From assembly GCF_037176765.1 (NCBI RefSeq), contig NC_090021.1, positions 56,136,953 to 56,200,952 on the forward strand: a stretch of 64,000 nt of DNA, given 5' to 3'. This document shows positions 1 through 12,015 of the stretch, one piece after another. This stretch comes from Anolis sagrei (taxonomy: Eukaryota; Chordata; Lepidosauria; Squamata; Anolidae). The notes under the pieces were generated by a model that did not search any database, was not told the origin of the DNA, and saw only the letters and a program-made list of their open reading frames with translations. The position numbers were made by a program, and so were the translations under genes. Position 1 is the first letter of the stretch, and each line of letters opens with the position of its first letter.

Positions 1-378
1 TATTCACGATAGGTTTATAGAATACATCTACAGTACACATCATTAAAATCGGGGGGACTTATGCTCCATTTTAAGGAATCTAGTATAATTGCCATTGGCC
101 AAGAGCGTGCATACAACTGCTTTGTAGTCCAACCTTATAAACCGAACTCAGAAACCCAGTTGTGTTTGGTGCATTGCATTCCCATGGAGGTTTTTTCTAA
201 TATTCAGGTATCTGCATGTATTGGAAGCGCACTTGCCTATACAGTAAACCGATGCCCTCATTGGAAGAACATGTGGATCAAGAATAGGGCTCCACAGTCA
301 GCTACACATCCAAGACACTACACTTGGAAGGCCATCATACTCAGACAACGAGGGATCGTCTAAGTAAGTAAACCACTG
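1..378 (+). repeat. Unclassified interspersed repeat, 3' end
   Basis: It ends TTGGAAGGCCATCATACTCA and CAACGAGGGATCGTCTAAGT. The same ending occurs at about 62795-62850. The upstream stretch (CACAGTCAGCTACACATCC) has no counterpart in the window. The element type is not recognised, and the short open frames in it are not called as genes. Confidence 0.5.
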
Positions 379-667
379 TTTCTTAAACTGTGGATCCTGA
401 CTCCAAATGGGGTCCCCTTAGCTCAATGATAGGGTTGCCAAAAATGGGGATATTAAAGTTTCTGAATGCTACCCATTTACACAAATCTGTTAATAACATG
501 TAATGTTTAAAGTGGGCTTTGCAGAAGATGCTTCAGTTGTACTCCACAAAAAGGAAACATAGCCCCAAAGGTCATGGCTAGCGCTTCAGTCAAGCAAGCA
601 ATCAGTGTAGTAAAATGTAATTTTTTTAATTCTCTCCAGTTGAGAGAGTGCGACTTCAGGTGAAAGC

Positions 668-735
668 AAGGCAACAATTAAAGACTTTATTTAAAATTGT
701 TGCTTAAGGCAACAATTAAAGACTTTATTTAAAAG
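668..735 (+). repeat. Two tandem copies of a 38-bp unit
   Basis: GGCAACAATTAAAGACTTTA TTTAAAA occurs at about 670 and again at about 708. Confidence 0.8.
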
Positions 736-799
736 GGGATTGTCTGCACCTTTCTCTGAGGCCAAGAGTGTGACTCAGTCAAGACAACCATTTCTTAAT

Positions 800-920
800 A
801 ACTAGCTGATGTACCCAGTGTTACCTGGGTGTGAATTTTGTAACGCAATTTATTAGAAATATTCATTGTTGACTTTACAATTGTATAATTTGTCCCTTGT
901 GAGGTATAGCTAAGTAACAT
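800..920. repeat. Possible squamate interspersed repeat fragment
   Basis: CTAGCTGATGTACCCAGTGT TACCTGGGTGTG resembles a frequent reptile repeat start, but I cannot name the family. Confidence 0.35.
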
Positions 921-1197
921 TGGGTATTTCAGTTAGTAAAACTGGCAGTTGACATGCACCAGGTTTTTAAAGTAGAGCTGAATATATTACTGAAAAGGCT
1001 TGTTAGTTCCCCTTGCGTCTTTTGGAAAACAGCTGTGTTTTACTCTGGTTTGCTAATGGGCAGTATGAACCAGATTACATTTCTTGAGCAATCCAATATT
1101 TTGTTTTTGAGTAATGATGGTAATTTTTATAGATAGTGGGGAATTGTCAAATTATATTCCTTAAGAATGTTATTGTTTATTGCAAAAGAGGACATAC

Positions 1198-1447
1198 CTG
1201 CTTCTAGTTCCCGGAACAACAACTGCACCACTCTCTTCATTTTTCTTCTGGAGAATGAAAGCAAATTTGTTTCTAGGTCTAAGCTGAGAGTCTGTCTCCT
1301 CCTTTTTCTTGGGAGTGTCTTTTGAAGAATGGAGCACAGACAAGGCACTAGTAGAGTCATTATGTTCTCCATTTTCTTCATTTTCTATCTTGGATTTTTT
1401 TGGATTTGAAAAATACTGGCTCAACAAATCTCCTTCTGAAAGCTCTT
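1198..1447 (-). CDS. EXO1: EXO1 coding exon (residues 424-507), last one visible
   Basis: It encodes [13 protein letters not shown], a Lys/Glu/Ser-rich linker, and [20 protein letters not shown] followed by VVPGTRSR, which aligns with RTRNKFATFLQRKNEESGA of human EXO1. The donor GTATGT is at 1197-1192. The next exon would lie left of the window. Confidence 0.95.
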
Positions 1448-1590
1448 CTAAACATAAATATATATGCAGATTATACTTGAGCATAAAAGTAACATATTGT
1501 AAAATACTGTTTTCCAAAAAAGAAAAGAAAAAGAAAAGTTCATTGATTGGCTGTCCCTCTCCCATATGCACTGAGAAATAGATTGTTAGC

Positions 1591-1625
<35 letters not shown>

Positions 1626-4600
1626 CAGGGGAAAAGGAATAAATGCCAAGCTTTCAAATACCAAATCAATACATTTGTTGAGAGCAGAAGCAGAAAAGTA
1701 AACATAGCAAAAATAGACTTTAAAAGTATTATGGAAATATGCCAACTATTCTTGTATTATGTTATTCTTTAATGTTGTATTAGTAATTCCTTCACAACAT
1801 ATAAAGGACCAAGAAGGAATTAACACAAAAATATGCAGTTTAAATATTAAGCTTCGGTACCATTTGAACAACCTAATTGGCATTTTCCTTTCTACAGAAA
1901 ACATCTGTAATTAAAAAATGGTCATACCAAGTCTTGGCCTTTTTGCCAGTAGTGCTTTGCCAGGAAGATTTAGTCCTTTTGTGTTAATTAACTGCTCCAT
2001 GCCTCTGGTTGTGGGTTTTTTAAACAATGGTTCATGGTTTTTGATATCACTGGCAGTGAAACCAGGCTTATAGTCTCTACTCCAAATGCTCTTTAGACTG
2101 GATGGCTTCTCGCTAGCACATTGGTTATCCCAGCCACGACTTCTGGGTTGCACTGGCTACAGTAAGAGACAACAAAAATAAATATGTGTGAAAGAAAGAA
2201 AGATATAGACATAGACACACACACACACACACACTGAAAATTAGTCAGCAAAACTTTGCTGGTGGCTATTCAGTCCTTGCCCAATACTATAATGGGTATT
2301 TAGGCCCTGACTGGGGAGACTCCTAGATGAAGATGACAAATATAGTGTTATCAGTGTACATAGTGCTTTAAATGAACAGTTTACACTTATTAATTTGGCA
2401 GTTCCCTGCTCTCAGGCTCACAATCTAAAAAGAAAAGATGTATAAGGAAAAGGGAATAGCAATGGGACAGAGGATTAAATTCAGCAGGTACTGGTTGCTG
2501 TTCTCTTCCTCCAAGGACCACAGCACAGGCGGGTGAACTATAGAGGGAGGGTCTCATCAGTTGCTGAGTTTAAGCGTGATGGAGCTGTGTCTGCTTCTTC
2601 TCTCCTTCTCTATCAGGATAATATAGGAGTTGGGACAGAAAGAGGGCCACTCATTGGCTTCTGGGCCTAATTGAGCTCTGCCTGATGGTATGCTAATTAA
2701 GTTTATCAGCAACTGCTTACAGATGCTTAAGACAGGTGCACTGCTGCTCCATCTCATATACCAATACTTTTCATCATCTTTACTTTGGGAAAGAAGAGAA
2801 AATGTTGATATATGATGGTCACTTACATGACATTACATTGCCAGCAGAGTAATACTGAACTGTTGTTTTGAGGTTATATTGGTGATACAATCCAATTGAT
2901 TGGTCTTAACTTGCGAACACACACTGAACCTACTGAGTCACTTGTTGATGTATAGCAAAGTACAAGGACCAAGTCTAGTAACAGGAAGGCCAATGTAAGT
3001 AACACTGTGATGGGTGAATCACTAGTCCTTGCTTCACTCTTTATTATCAGTCACAGGAACATATTTGGAGATTTGCCTTTATCAAGTAGCTTATTGTTAA
3101 TTCCATGGTCCTCTTGCTATTATGACAACTAAGAAGATCTCACAACATTCTAGGTTTTACACAAGTGAGGTCCCTACAGCTTCCTTTGACAAATTAGTAT
3201 CTATCATTTTTCTAGGGAATGGCTTGCTGATATGGTATTTTTAAGATATCAAATGCTGACATAAAAGGTATTTTTTTCTATATATACGTATTAAGCTTAT
3301 TTGTGTCCATATTTTATCCAACAAATCAGGCAACCACATAATTTCAAATTCCCTACACGTCTTAGTTACAATTCAACATGTTACCTGCGATGCATCGGGA
3401 TTGTAATTATCGATTTGCTCCATTGTATTGATGTCTTTATTTCCAAGAGCAATATGAAAAGCAGTGCTGTCACCAAAGTGTCTAAGTTAATCAAACTAAG
3501 GAAAAAATGAGGTTCCTTTATGGATATTCTTGTTTTTAGAAGTGTCACTTTGCAGCTTCCAATCTCCTAAGTAGACAATAAAAATGCTCATGCAAACATA
3601 AGATGTATGAAATAAGAAACAAAAAGATGTATTGTCTTTGCATTTAAGTAAAGTATAAGCAATTCATGAGATTATTCATATTAAACTTTACAAAGAATAG
3701 CTTTTTCTCTACAGATCTCTATAGAATTGTCCTTAACGATAAGGAAAATGCCTCCAGTATTGCTCAAATCCGACTGAGTTTCTCTCTCTATCCTGTACAC
3801 AGAGATTAACATTTGTTGTGAAAGTCTCCCAAGCATTTTTGAAGAACTGCAATGAGAAAAAATGGTTCCATTAATTTTTTTGGCAGAATTATCACTGGAC
3901 CCAGTTCTAAGATTGTGCAGATTTTAAAATGACTTATTCCCCAAGAAATTCCACATAACTGCAATCTTAAAGTTCTTAACTTTGTCTGGACCTCAAAAGA
4001 CACCATAAAAGGAAAGGAACTTTATGTGATCTATGTTCTTATTTGAGAAAGGATACTTCCCTGCATAATGCAATGTTTCTGGATCAATATCATCTTCATA
4101 AGCATTCAAAGGAACAAGTTTCCTCTTGACTGGGTCAAAAACCAGCTGATAGAGGAAGGTATTGTTGGCACGAATAAATCCTTGTAAGTAGTCATCTGGT
4201 ACTAATATATTCATCTTTAAATACTGCCCCATTTTTCTAATTACCTAGGGAAAAAATGTAATAGATTTACTTAGGAGAAACAGCAGTCAGAAATACTCCA
4301 CCACATTTTCTGGATAAAATCTGCATGACATACATTTGATCAGTTATTAGAAACTATGATGATAATACTAGTGTAAGCCCAGAATGAAATTACTAAGAGC
4401 TTTTGATGATTTAGGGTGACAAAATGGCAACCACAAATAATCAGCTCAGTCAAAAAGATACAAAAAACATCCTATATGGAATCCGAATTCTATACACAAG
4501 AGACAATGAAGTTCCAGTCAACATATATTACAAATATATGAGCGATCTGTGTAATACTATTAGAGGTGTACCATTGCTAAAGTGCTTTTCTTTGCACTGA

Positions 4601-7600
4601 TCTCCAGCTCATCAACAACTAAATGAAATGCTTTGCGTAAAGCAACTTCTTTCCATTTTTTGCAGAAGCTTCTGAAAATGAAAGTGAACTATGATATGAT
4701 GAAGACTACTTTACCTTGATAATATCAGGATTGTTAGCTATTTTAAGTAGCTTGCAAGCCTTGCCTAATCCAATACCATGAATCGATGGAAGGTAGTCAC
4801 AGCCCGACAGAATACACATGTAACGGAATTTCTCTTCTGTGAAGACATCACCAAGCTGTTTGCACATCCCTAACCGAGCTTGATCAATTTCTAAGCCGTT
4901 TCCAAGCTTATCAATTTTCAGAAACACCTAAAAGAACAAGCAAAATCACAAGTCCTTTATAGAAACCCACAGTTTATGCAGACTGTAGTGTCCCCAAACA
5001 AATCTAATATCTTCAAGTAGATTCTTTGACATGTCTCTCTAAGCAATTGTTTATATCAGACAGACACCTGTTTGGTGTTTGTGACTTTAAGTCACCTGTT
5101 GATTCAGATGTCCCGTGAACTTCACAGGGTTTTCTTAGGGAAGGAATAAGAAATGATTTGCAATAAACTTTTTCTATTATAGCTGCAATTAAAGTCAAAG
5201 AACTACCACCCTTTTCAGCTTTCATACTTCCTAGAAATGTTTCCAGGTTCTTCAAAGCTGGTTTTTGAGGGCACTTGTAGGGTAAAAGGCCATACACCTA
5301 CACCAGGGAGGCCAAAGCTTGCCTACCTTGCAGGACTTCTCTAACAATTGCTATGAGGTAATTATGCAAAAGGAAATATTGTATACACCTAAATAATGAA
5401 GTAATCCAGCTCTAGTAACTTTAATCCAGTGCACATATACATTCTCTCTGATGTCAAGAATTCTTCTAATTTAAAATTTACAGAAGGATCAACCTAGGTA
5501 GTCCCATAATCTATTTTCACAAAATCAATTTCTCAGATCTCAAACATATGAAAGAAATGTTTTTTTGTTCATTGAAAAGTACAGTTCATTTATATTCTGT
5601 GATCCAGTGCATTTTTATCCCAGTTTCTTAAGTGTAGAAAAAAGAATGCCTCTCCAAGCCACATCTTGAAGTTGTGATAGGTTTTTAACTACTTCTACTA
5701 CAAGTTATTATTGGTAAATTATAATATTCACATTCTTGTACCGTACAGGGACCATGTGGAATGAGGAACCTAGGTCCGAATTACAATTACCAAATTGACA
5801 TTCTGACACAGGGTTATATGGAATGATGGAATCAGGTTAAAGGCATATTTGAGATGTGGCATTGCCCTGGATCTTTCTTACCTTCTTACATCCAAAAGCA
5901 AGAAGATCAGAATCCTCTGTTATTATAGCTTGAACAATGCCGATCCTGTTAAGGTAGGCCAGCTGAGCATCAGCTTCATATGGAGCAACAATGCAGTCAA
6001 TTCCTTGGGCTCGGGCAGCCTGAAAAGAATCAGTATACTTGAAAATATTCTTAGTCTCACATATGAACACATGAAGCCATATTATATTATGATTTGGTCT
6101 ACCTTTTCTCACATGACACCTTTCCAGAGTCCCAGTCATATTAATCCACCCTCCATTTAACAAGCGATGCCATGAATTGAATAGGGGACAAGCAACCTAC
6201 TCTGTCATAACTGTCGTAACTGCTAGATACAATATCATACAAAAGCTGACTGGCACAACCTGGGAATCACAACCAGATACAGTGAAGACATCTGCTGTTG
6301 CACTTTGCTACTCTTCTGCTAAATATACACGCCCCATGGGGAATAAATCTCACCAAATTAAAATAGTGAATGTGGCTCTTAATGAGACATGCCGCATTAT
6401 CGCAGGATGTCTATGCCCCACACTGCTGGAGAGATTATACTGTTTAGCCAGTATTGCACCACCTGACATCCACCGAGAAGTAGTAGCCAATAATGAAAGG
6501 ACCAAGGCAGTGATATCACCAGCCCATCCTGTTTGGATATCAGCCAGCATGCCAATGCCTTAAATCAAGAAACAGCTTCCTAATATCTACAGAGATACTT
6601 GCAGGAACACCTCAGTAAGCGAGAGTCCAAAAGTGGCAGGCTAAAACCCAGAACCTCAAACAGTTGCTAAAACCACATGAGAAACTCCCCCTTGGCACAC
6701 AGAAGACTGGGCAACTTGGAAGATTCTGACCAGGCTGCACTCTGGCACCACGAGATGCAGAGCCAATCTTAAGAAATGGGGCTGCAAAGTGAAGTCCACA
6801 ACATACAAGTGTGGATAAGAGAAAACCACAGACCACTTACTACAATGCAGTTTGAGCCCTGCCACGTGCACAATAGAGGACCTTCTTACAACCACATCCA
6901 AGGCACTCCAAGTGGCTTCTGGACAAAGGACATTTAGTACAATGCCAAGTTTTTAACTTTGCCCCTTTTGAAAATACATTTTAACTATATTCTCAATTTG
7001 CTTCTGACACGATAAATAAATATAACTGCCATAAGCACTGAACTAGGAATGTTTTCAGAAGGGAAGGGTGCAAAGCTAATGTAAACAGTAGTGACTATTG
7101 AAGTAACTGAAAACGTCATCCAGACTTCCACAATAACTGAGACCAAATGGCACTCACCTGAGTTCTTAAAGAACTCAAAATGAAATATACATGTTGGAAC
7201 TTGAGCTGACATTAACTAACCAAAAACAGGACTGTGAGCCTACGGATAGCAGAATAAAATTTTTTTACTCAATGTGCGGTAGATGTAAAAAAAAGGCAAA
7301 TTTTATGCTGGGCCCAATTAGAAAATGCAGTGAAACTAAAGTATCATACTACTCTTACATTAATTGATGGTGTGACCAAATCTAGAATTTTTAGAGCAAT
7401 TCTGGTCACTGTAAAACAAAAAGACATTCTGGAAAAGGTGAAGAAAAGGGCAACCAAAAAGATCAAGATACTGAAGCAATTAGAGATTGAGAACACAGAA
7501 AACTAAGTTGCTATTTTTATGTGCCTTCGAGTCAGTTCTGATTTAAAATAGTGACAATAAGGTGAACATTTCATAAGTTTTTCTTGGCAAGATTGTTCAA

Positions 7601-10600
7601 ACATAAACAGAAGAGTAAAAAAGACCTTTGATTTGATACAATATGGCTTTTCTTTAATTCTTATGTAAGGGCGATATGAGAAAGGAGGGAGAAATGTTTA
7701 GTCATGTAACCCTACACCTGAAGCCTTCAATGCTAAACCAAGACACAGTGGTAAAACCTACCTCAGTTAGAATCACACCTTTTATTTATTAGTAAATATA
7801 TTAGTATATGACACTAAAATTAGATTAAAATTAGATTTTAAAGCTTTGAATGGAATATTCCCATATTAAAGTGTTTTTTTACTTGTTGCTTCTGGTGTGA
7901 GAGAATTGGCCGTCTGCAAGGACGTTGCCCAGGGGACGCCCGGATGATTTTGTTTTATCATCCCTGTGGGAGGCTTCTCTCATGTCCCCACATGAGCTGG
8001 AGCTGATAGAGGGAGCTCATCCACCTCTCCCTGGATTCGAATTTGCGACCTGTCGGTCTTCAGTCCTGCCGGGACAGGGGTTTAACCCACTGCGCCACCG
8101 GGGGCTCCTATTTATATGTACCCAAAACAATTAATTACTGAGTAATGTGTAATTTTAAGTTTCTAATCCATTCTAATATATGCAAACTTCAGGGTTAAAG
8201 GAAAGACAGTTATCTTGCCACTAAATATAAAAAGTAAAGGTGTTTTCAAACAACTACAATCCAAAACGTATAACTTACTTTAATAACTTCGCAGGCCATG
8301 GCATGTGTAATGTTAATACTCCGTGAAAAACATTCTCTGGCTTCTGATAATTTTCCTTCTCGGAGTAGCTGTTTCCCCTTCAGAAGATTTGTTTGCCGTT
8401 TTCTTCAAGGTTAAGAAAATAAACCCATCATCTCAATACCATGTCATCATAACCAACCAAGTGGGCAGCAATAGAATTACTTTAGGTGCAAAAAACATGC
8501 CCAGTATGCAAGAATGTGCGTACTATGTAGCAATTTGAAAACCAGATATATAACTTGTCAAGATAACAAAAATCAAACAAAAAGTAGACATTAATGCATT
8601 TGTGAAAATCCACTCTGGGTGGTGCTTTTGAGCAGCCTGACAATTGATAAAGGGGAGGAGCTAAATCACATATTTTCATATTAAATCTAAACACCTTTAG
8701 AAACATTAACTGTGCTTCACCTGCACTTGAAAAAAATTACTATTAGTGTATCTCTGTGCAATAAAACCACATTGCTTTCAGGAGAATTCAAGTGCCTTAA
8801 TCTGTTATGCAAGTGAATATTACTTGAATGCTATTCCACTGATTTTACTGAGACAGACTTCCAGGCCAGGATTGAGAGATTTCTATGTTTATACTCAAGA
8901 GCATTTTCACGTACATACTAATTTCTACTTTAATTATAACTCCTTTAAGGATTTTAGATGCAAATGTAACAAGTTAATGAACTTTCTGGAATGACTTTTC
9001 ACAAGAAAAGACATGAAAGTCGAAGGCAGACTTACTTAATTCAGTTTTGTCCAGTTAGGCTGGGCAATAATTCCCAAGATGATACAGCTTGACAATCTAG
9101 CACAGGGGTCCTCAAACTAAAGCCCGGGGGCCAGATGCGGCCCTCCAAGGTCATTTACCCGGCCCTCGCTCAGGGTCAACCTAAGTCTGAAATGACTTGA
9201 AAGTACATAACAACAACAATCCTATCTCATCAGCCAAAAGCAGGCCCACATTTCCCATTGAAATACTAAGAAGTTTATACTTGTTAACATTGTTCCTCAT
9301 TTTAAGTATTGTATTGTTTTTAAGTGTTTTTTACATTACAAATAAGATATGTGCAGCGTGCATAGGAATTCATTCATGTTTTTTTTTCAAATTATAATCC
9401 GGCCCTCCAACAGTTTGAGGGACTGTGACCTGGCCCTCTGTTTAAAAAGTTTGAGGACCCCTGATCTAGCATAACAGAAGGATTTTAAAAACATTTTAAA
9501 CCTAGATTTCATTACATTATTTGTACTGTTTGTTCCTTTTTATATACTCCCCTCTTGCTATGTAAAACATGATGTTTGGATTATTTGGATATATGGTTTA
9601 TTTTCATATAAGAGTATTCATTTTAAAAGCATGCTTACATTCTGCAACAATACTAGTTAGGTTTCCTGATTCTAAGCATTTTTAAATAGCATGTCTTTGT
9701 ACTTTTCTGAATTTGGAAGAGACGGGAGCCACACATCACTGACTTATAAACTTGACTTACTCTCGCCGTGATTTCTCAACTTCCTTTTTGGATGGCAAGG
9801 TACATCCATCAAATACAAGAATTGGTTTGACACCAAATGACAGAAGCATATCAACAAGTTTCATGCAATAAATTACGTATCTGTAGAAAGAAAAATACGT
9901 CACACATCTGGCATAACATCTTTCACTTAAAAGTAAAATGCAGTTTGCTAAAGAAATATCATTTCTAACAAAATGGGCCCCCTGGTGGCACAGCAGGTTA
10001 AACCACTGAGCTGGTGAACTTGCTGACCAAAAGGTTGGCAGTTCAAATACAGAGAGTGGGGTGAGCTCCCACTGTTAGGCCCACCTTCTACCAACTTAGC
10101 AGTTTGAAAACATGCAAATATGAGTAGATCAATAGGTAGTGCTCTGGAGGGAGGGTAACTGCGTTCCATGCAGCCATGCTGGCCACATGACCCTGGAGGT
10201 GGCTACGGACAATGCCGGCTCTTCAATCAAGAAATGGAGATGAGCACCACCACCCCCCTGGGTCAGGTATGACTAGATTTAATGTCAGGGGAAACCTTTA
10301 CCTTTAACAAGTGAAAATGACTTTCCTCTTCTAATATCACAAGGTTAGGAAGGCATTTATCAACTGTTGTCTATTGCATTCAACAAAATATTGATAATAT
10401 GATTTTCTGGTCCATGACTGTGTATTGCAAGATGGTAAAAAATATTAATTTGCATTTAAAATTTTTTAAGGGAGTCTTGTGCCCCTAACTCCAGCAAATG
10501 TTGAAGGGTTGTATACCAAACAAACAACAAACAAAACCCATGAGTTAGCTTTAAACATACTGATTTGTTGGTTCTCCTTTGGCCAGCTTTTCAGCACAAG

Positions 10601-10745
10601 CATAGGCTCCTTTATGCAGCCAGCAGTAAGTATCCACAGCAACTACTTGTCCCTTGTACTTCTTGACATGAGTAGGTTCAGCAGCCTCTTTGATAAACTG
10701 GAGCAAACCTGGGATTCCCATTGTGCTTCGGTCAGGCTTGTCCGA
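1198..10745 (-). CDS. EXO1: EXO1 (exonuclease 1), 5' nine coding exons, partial gene
   Basis: Gene-level entry; the exons are listed separately. EXO1 is a nuclear 5'-3' exonuclease and flap nuclease of the FEN1/XPG family. It excises DNA in mismatch repair with MSH2/MLH1 partners and resects ends in recombination. The joined exons (10721 down to 1198) give 506 codons plus 2 nt, with phase preserved at every GT-AG junction. The catalytic residues fall at the same numbers as in the human protein: D30, D78, E89, E150, D152, D171, D173, D225. The nuclear localisation motif KRPR is at 419-422. The tract [15 protein letters not shown] closes the last visible exon. The C-terminal MLH1/MSH2-binding tail is not in the window and must lie left of position 1. 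WDR64 lies upstream in the same orientation, as in other vertebrates. No disabling change was seen. Confidence 0.97.
1588..1623 (+). repeat. (TTA)n microsatellite
   Basis: About 12 uninterrupted ATT/TTA triplets in an EXO1 intron. Confidence 0.95.
1928..2156 (-). CDS. EXO1: EXO1 coding exon (residues 348-424)
   Basis: It begins the fast-evolving C-terminal part. It encodes [24 protein letters not shown], the conserved block [15 protein letters not shown] and the nuclear localisation motif KRPR (residues 419-422). Acceptor CTTACTGTAG, donor GTATGA, leaving in phase 1. Confidence 0.95.
3385..3481 (-). CDS. EXO1: EXO1 coding exon (residues 315-347)
   Basis: A 97-nt exon between TTAACTTAG and GTAACA. 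It encodes [20 protein letters not shown] and [12 protein letters not shown], matching the [18 protein letters not shown] region of human EXO1 at the end of the nuclease domain. Confidence 0.94.
4057..4244 (-). CDS. EXO1: EXO1 coding exon (residues 253-315)
   Basis: It follows TTCCCTAG and reads [19 protein letters not shown], then [20 protein letters not shown] and [20 protein letters not shown], as in the EXO1 family. The donor is GTATCC, weaker than its neighbours, but it is the only one that joins in frame to the next exon. Confidence 0.95.
4715..4927 (-). CDS. EXO1: EXO1 coding exon (residues 182-252)
   Basis: Exactly 71 codons, acceptor CTTTTAG and donor GTAAAG. It contains [34 protein letters not shown] with D225, and the helix-two-turn-helix segment [18 protein letters not shown] that contacts duplex DNA. 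Confidence 0.98.
5882..6019 (-). CDS. EXO1: EXO1 coding exon (residues 136-181)
   Basis: Exactly 46 codons between TTTTCAG and GTAAGA. It carries [13 protein letters not shown] (E150, D152) and [14 protein letters not shown] (D171, D173), four of the metal-binding acidic residues. Confidence 0.98.
6180..7016 (+). mobile_element. Non-LTR retrotransposon 3' fragment, clade undetermined
   Basis: One frame encodes [54 protein letters not shown] and [16 protein letters not shown]. Further on, decayed frames show [16 protein letters not shown] and ATCTIEDLL, the C-terminal zinc-knuckle-like end of jockey-superfamily LINEs. The 3' tail is TTGCTTCTGACACGATAAA plus TAAATA (6996-7020). Broken by stops and frameshifts. 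It lies in the EXO1 intron between 6019 and 8279. Confidence 0.75.
7375..7500 (+). mobile_element. Old CR1 fragment in EXO1 intron
   Basis: GAGCAATTCTGGTCACTGTA, AAAAGACATTCTGGAAAAGG and AAGGGCAACCAAAAAGATCA AG follow the CR1 3' region upstream of its terminal part. Confidence 0.55.
7515..7605 (-). mobile_element. SINE 3' end fragment, minus orientation
   Basis: ATGTGCCTTCGAGTCAGTTC TGATTTA and TTCATAAGTTTTTCTTGGCA AGATTGTTC are the complement of the SINE 3' region seen near 28600. Confidence 0.6.
7870..8108 (-). mobile_element. Sauria-like tRNA-derived SINE
   Basis: Read on the minus strand it begins GGAGCCCCCGGTGGCGCAGT with an A box, then a B box (AATTCGAATCC), then the body with GACATGAGAGAAGCCTCCCA, CGTCCCCTGGGCAACGTCC and GGCCAATTCTCTCACACCAG. 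The 3' end is short. In the EXO1 intron, sense to the gene. Confidence 0.9.
8279..8402 (-). CDS. EXO1: EXO1 coding exon (residues 94-135)
   Basis: The acceptor ends TTGAAG and the donor is GTAAGT. It encodes [20 protein letters not shown] followed by [21 protein letters not shown], the helical arch segment between the N and I nuclease regions. It enters in phase 2 and leaves in phase 0. Confidence 0.96.
9103..9463. mobile_element. hAT MITE with perfect 8-bp TSD, in EXO1 intron
   Basis: The terminal inverted repeats CAGGGGTCCTCAAACT and AGTTTGAGGACCCCTG are nearly perfect. The target duplication ATCTAGCA stands at 9095-9102 and 9464-9471 and fits the hAT preference for nTnnnnAn sites. Length 361 bp with no transposase. 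Confidence 0.93.
9761..9880 (-). CDS. EXO1: EXO1 coding exon (residues 54-94)
   Basis: The acceptor is TTTCTACAG and the donor GTAAGT. It encodes [19 protein letters not shown] and then [20 protein letters not shown], carrying the active-site residues D78 and E89 and the basic R92/R93 pair. Confidence 0.97.
9975..10307 (+). mobile_element. Squamate tRNA-derived SINE, CCTTTACCTTT tail
   Basis: tRNA-like head CCCCCTGGTGGCACAGCAGG with B-box GGCAGTTCAAATAC, body with GAGTAGATCAATAGGTA, GCCACATGACC and ACAATGCCGGCTCTTC, and tail GTCAGGGGAAACCTTTACC. EXO1 intron, antisense. Confidence 0.88.
10561..10745 (-). CDS. EXO1: EXO1 first coding exon (residues 1-54)
   Basis: The coding part is 10561-10721; 10722-10745 is 5' UTR after the acceptor CCTTACTAG. 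The ATG at 10721-10719 starts [16 protein letters not shown], the invariant FEN1-family N-terminus whose processed Gly2 approaches the active site. D30 (AVDTYCWLH) is the first metal ligand. The donor is GTATGT and the exon ends in codon phase 2. Confidence 0.97.
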
Positions 10746-10787
10746 CTAGTAAGGAAAAAACACAAACACAAATGCTTCTAAAGATGC

Positions 10788-10900
10788 AGTGTGGTGTGAT
10801 GGATCAAATGTCAGACTGGAACTCAGGAGGTCCAGGTTGGGAGTTTTCACTGAACCCTGAAAATCACTACAAGACTTACTTCCATGCTTACCTATCTCCC
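10788..10900 (+). mobile_element. Decayed tRNA-derived SINE head
   Basis: GTGTGGTGTGATGGATCAAA and CTGGAACTCAGGAGGTCCAG GTTGGGAG retain the order A box, GGACT, CTGGAGA, B box of squamate SINEs but are heavily diverged. Confidence 0.4.
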
Positions 10901-11188
10901 ACCCCCGCACCCAAATGTTATGAGAATATGGCAGGAAGGAACTAGATGCCTCAGAATCTGGTGTCTTTGCTTACTCACCCTTCATGTAGACAGAAGGATA
11001 TATGTTATATAATTTATAAAGGTGGATCAATATGTTAATTTTACACAGAAACTTGTGACTAACTAAAATGAGGCTGATACTTCCACTTGGTACTTCAATA
11101 AACCATAAATGTGTTAACAGATGCTTCCTGAGTCTCAGCCTTGCATGTCATAAACGATAATTGTGCATCACGTAGTTTTTGTGTAGGT

Positions 11189-11324
11189 GAGTGGTTCCCA
11201 AGCTTTGGTCCTCCACCTTTTGAAGACTTCAACTCCCAGACGCCCCAAACATCTTGGCCAACTGTCAGGAATCCCAGAAGCTGAAGTCCAAAACCTCTGG
11301 AGGACCAAAGCTTGGGAATCCCTG
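11189..11324. mobile_element. hAT-like MITE
   Basis: The inverted ends TTCCCAAGCTTTGGTCCTCC and GGAGGACCAAAGCTTGGGAA pair almost perfectly. No clear 8-bp duplication was found, so the ends are approximate. Confidence 0.7.
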
Positions 11325-11357
11325 GAGAGTGAATAAGATACTGCAGATTCTCATATA

Positions 11358-11762
11358 CAGGCAGTCCCCGAGTTACAAATATCCGACTTACAAATGACTC
11401 ACAGTTACAAATGGGGGTGGGACAACAGGAAGTGAGAGAAATGTACCCCTCGGAAGGAGAATTCACTCCTGAAAGAGTTGTCAAGGGGAAAAGGTTTCTC
11501 CACTGAAACTTTCTCTCCAATCTTTTTCCACAACAAGCCAATTATTTTCAAAATCCAATTATCACAGAGAAAGGAAGTGAGGTGAAATCTTCTGAACAGG
11601 GGAACAGACAGCAAAACAAACACCACAGGGGTGTTCACCCTTCCCTATGCCATCCAAAGATTACATAGATTTGGCTGGAGTTACACTTAAGAATGTACAT
11701 GTAAATTCAATTTAAGGACAAATCTACAGAACCAGTCTTGTTTGTAACATGGGGACTTTCTG
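11358..11762. mobile_element. Tigger/pogo-like MITE, copy A
   Basis: It begins CAGGCAGTCCCCGAGTTACA and ends with a decayed complement (ATGGGGACTTTCTG). It is flanked by TA dinucleotides (11356-11357 and 11763-11764). The same family recurs at 22439-22995. Confidence 0.8.
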
Positions 11763-12015
11763 TACACACATACTGGGCGGGCCAAAAGAAACCAGGGGGC
11801 TTCAATATTTAATAACTCCTTTTGTTTTTAATTTGCAACAGCATAGGGTCATATGTAGTGTGTACATATATGTGTGTGTATATACACACACATTTATATA
11901 TAAAATAGTATGTGTCTATCTACCTATCTGTGTAAATTTATATACTCTGTGAAAAATAAAATCTCGTTAAGTGTCATCCAAGACATCATACATCTCATAA
12001 ATGGCATCATATACA

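Noticed and set aside
61-363. 100-codon open frame at the left end
   Set aside because: It coincides with an interspersed repeat and has no family resemblance.
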